NCBI GenBank assembly: GCA_934675585.1
Contig: CAKUQY010000025.1
Span: 1 to 29,046 of the forward strand
Source of the DNA: an uncultured Opitutales bacterium
GTDB lineage: Bacteria; Verrucomicrobiota; Verrucomicrobiia; Opitutales; UBA953
DNA: 29,046 nucleotides
Reading direction: 5' to 3'
The notes beneath the pieces are model-generated. The model searched no databases and was not told the DNA's origin. It worked only from the letters and a program-made list of their open reading frames with translations. The stretch's first letter is position 1, and each line of letters starts with the position of its first letter. Below, in pieces: positions 28,933-29,046 of the stretch. Both the position numbers and the translations under genes were made by a program.

Positions 28933-29046
28933 TGTTCTGTCGCGCTTTCAGCGCTTGGAGTTTGCGGGGAAAAATAACAAAAATGGAGCGGCAAGATGCC
29001 GCTCCTCCCATAAAATCTGCGCAATCTGCGGAATCTGCGTGAGAAA
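28933..29046 (+). repeat. Module C copy 5 (runs off the window)
   Basis: Repeats 28738-28845 at a 201-bp spacing with very few changes (TTTGCGGGG for TTTGCGAGA), including the hairpin and the AATCTGCG array. It continues past the end. Confidence 0.85.

Larger units (their letters stand above)
1..29046. repeat. Genome-wide dispersed octamer CGGGAACG / CGTTCCCG
   Basis: The 7-base core (CGGGAAC or GGGAACG and complements) was counted by eye at about 130 sites, roughly 60 in one orientation and 70 in the other; the count is approximate. A given heptamer is expected 3-4 times in 29 kb on both strands. It lies in intergenic DNA (e.g. 4093-4106, 19236-19253) and in coding sequence (gltB has over 20 copies), in different reading frames: Val-Pro, Gly-Thr, Gly-Asn, Phe-Pro. 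It is scarce in the ribosomal genes: none seen in rplI or rpsF, one in ssb. Inverted pairs build terminator stems. Function unknown; an uptake-sequence or HIP1-like role is inference. Confidence 0.85.

Noticed and set aside
28738..29046. CRISPR array
   Set aside because: Only two near-tandem units of ~108 bp with a shared module as spacer; repeat length and structure do not fit, and there are no cas genes.

Overview
The window looks like chromosome from a Gram-negative, heptose-LPS-making bacterium of the Verrucomicrobiota type. The evidence is two PEP-CTERM proteins with autotransporter-type beta repeats, an rplY-pth-rpsF-ssb-rplI ribosomal cluster, hldD, an M60 metallopeptidase typical of mucosal or glycoprotein-feeding bacteria, and mostly Shine-Dalgarno-poor starts. 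The assignment is inference; no rRNA is present. No tRNA, CRISPR array, integrase or transposase was seen.

Layout. 1-326: repeat and non-coding DNA. 327-3830 (minus): a Sel1-repeat protein, then, reading upstream, rplI, ssb, rpsF, pth and rplY, with a clear TTGACA-18-CATAAT promoter and a structured leader. 3831-4983: gene-free mosaic of dispersed repeats. 5061-7988 (minus): first PEP-CTERM protein, with its own terminator and a conserved leader carrying a 13-base homopolymer. 7989-8689: more repeat mosaic. 8690-19200 (minus): a tightly packed run, in transcription order hldD, aroE, M60 peptidase, marC, pdxH, coaC, a 13-bp hairpin, a Wzz/BY-kinase, secY and map. 19201-20319: repeat mosaic containing a decayed PEP-CTERM tail. 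20320-24798 (plus): gltB, the only plus-strand gene, bracketed by ~208-bp direct repeats. 25664-28510 (minus): second PEP-CTERM protein, nearly identical to the first at both ends and unlike it in the middle. 28511-29046: leader and repeats.

The strongest unexplained signal is an octamer, CGGGAACG (complement CGTTCCCG). A hand scan finds its 7-base core roughly 130 times in 29 kb on both strands, in genes and between them, against about 3-4 expected by chance for a given heptamer. Inverted pairs of it form the stems of the intrinsic terminators. This is the behaviour of a DNA-uptake sequence (Neisseria, Pasteurellaceae) or of a HIP1-like genome signature (cyanobacteria). I rank it as the best candidate for an undescribed system here. 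The second signal is a combinatorial set of intergenic modules, several centred on short GC hairpins with GAA/TTC loops, reused in different orders and orientations in all the large gaps.

Working together: the minus-strand genes combine envelope biogenesis (heptose epimerase, polysaccharide co-polymerase/kinase, SecY, MarC), surface or secreted proteins (PEP-CTERM pair, M60 peptidase) and cofactor or amino-acid metabolism (aroE, pdxH, coaC, gltB). The exosortase that PEP-CTERM proteins need, gltD, coaB and rpsR are not in the window.
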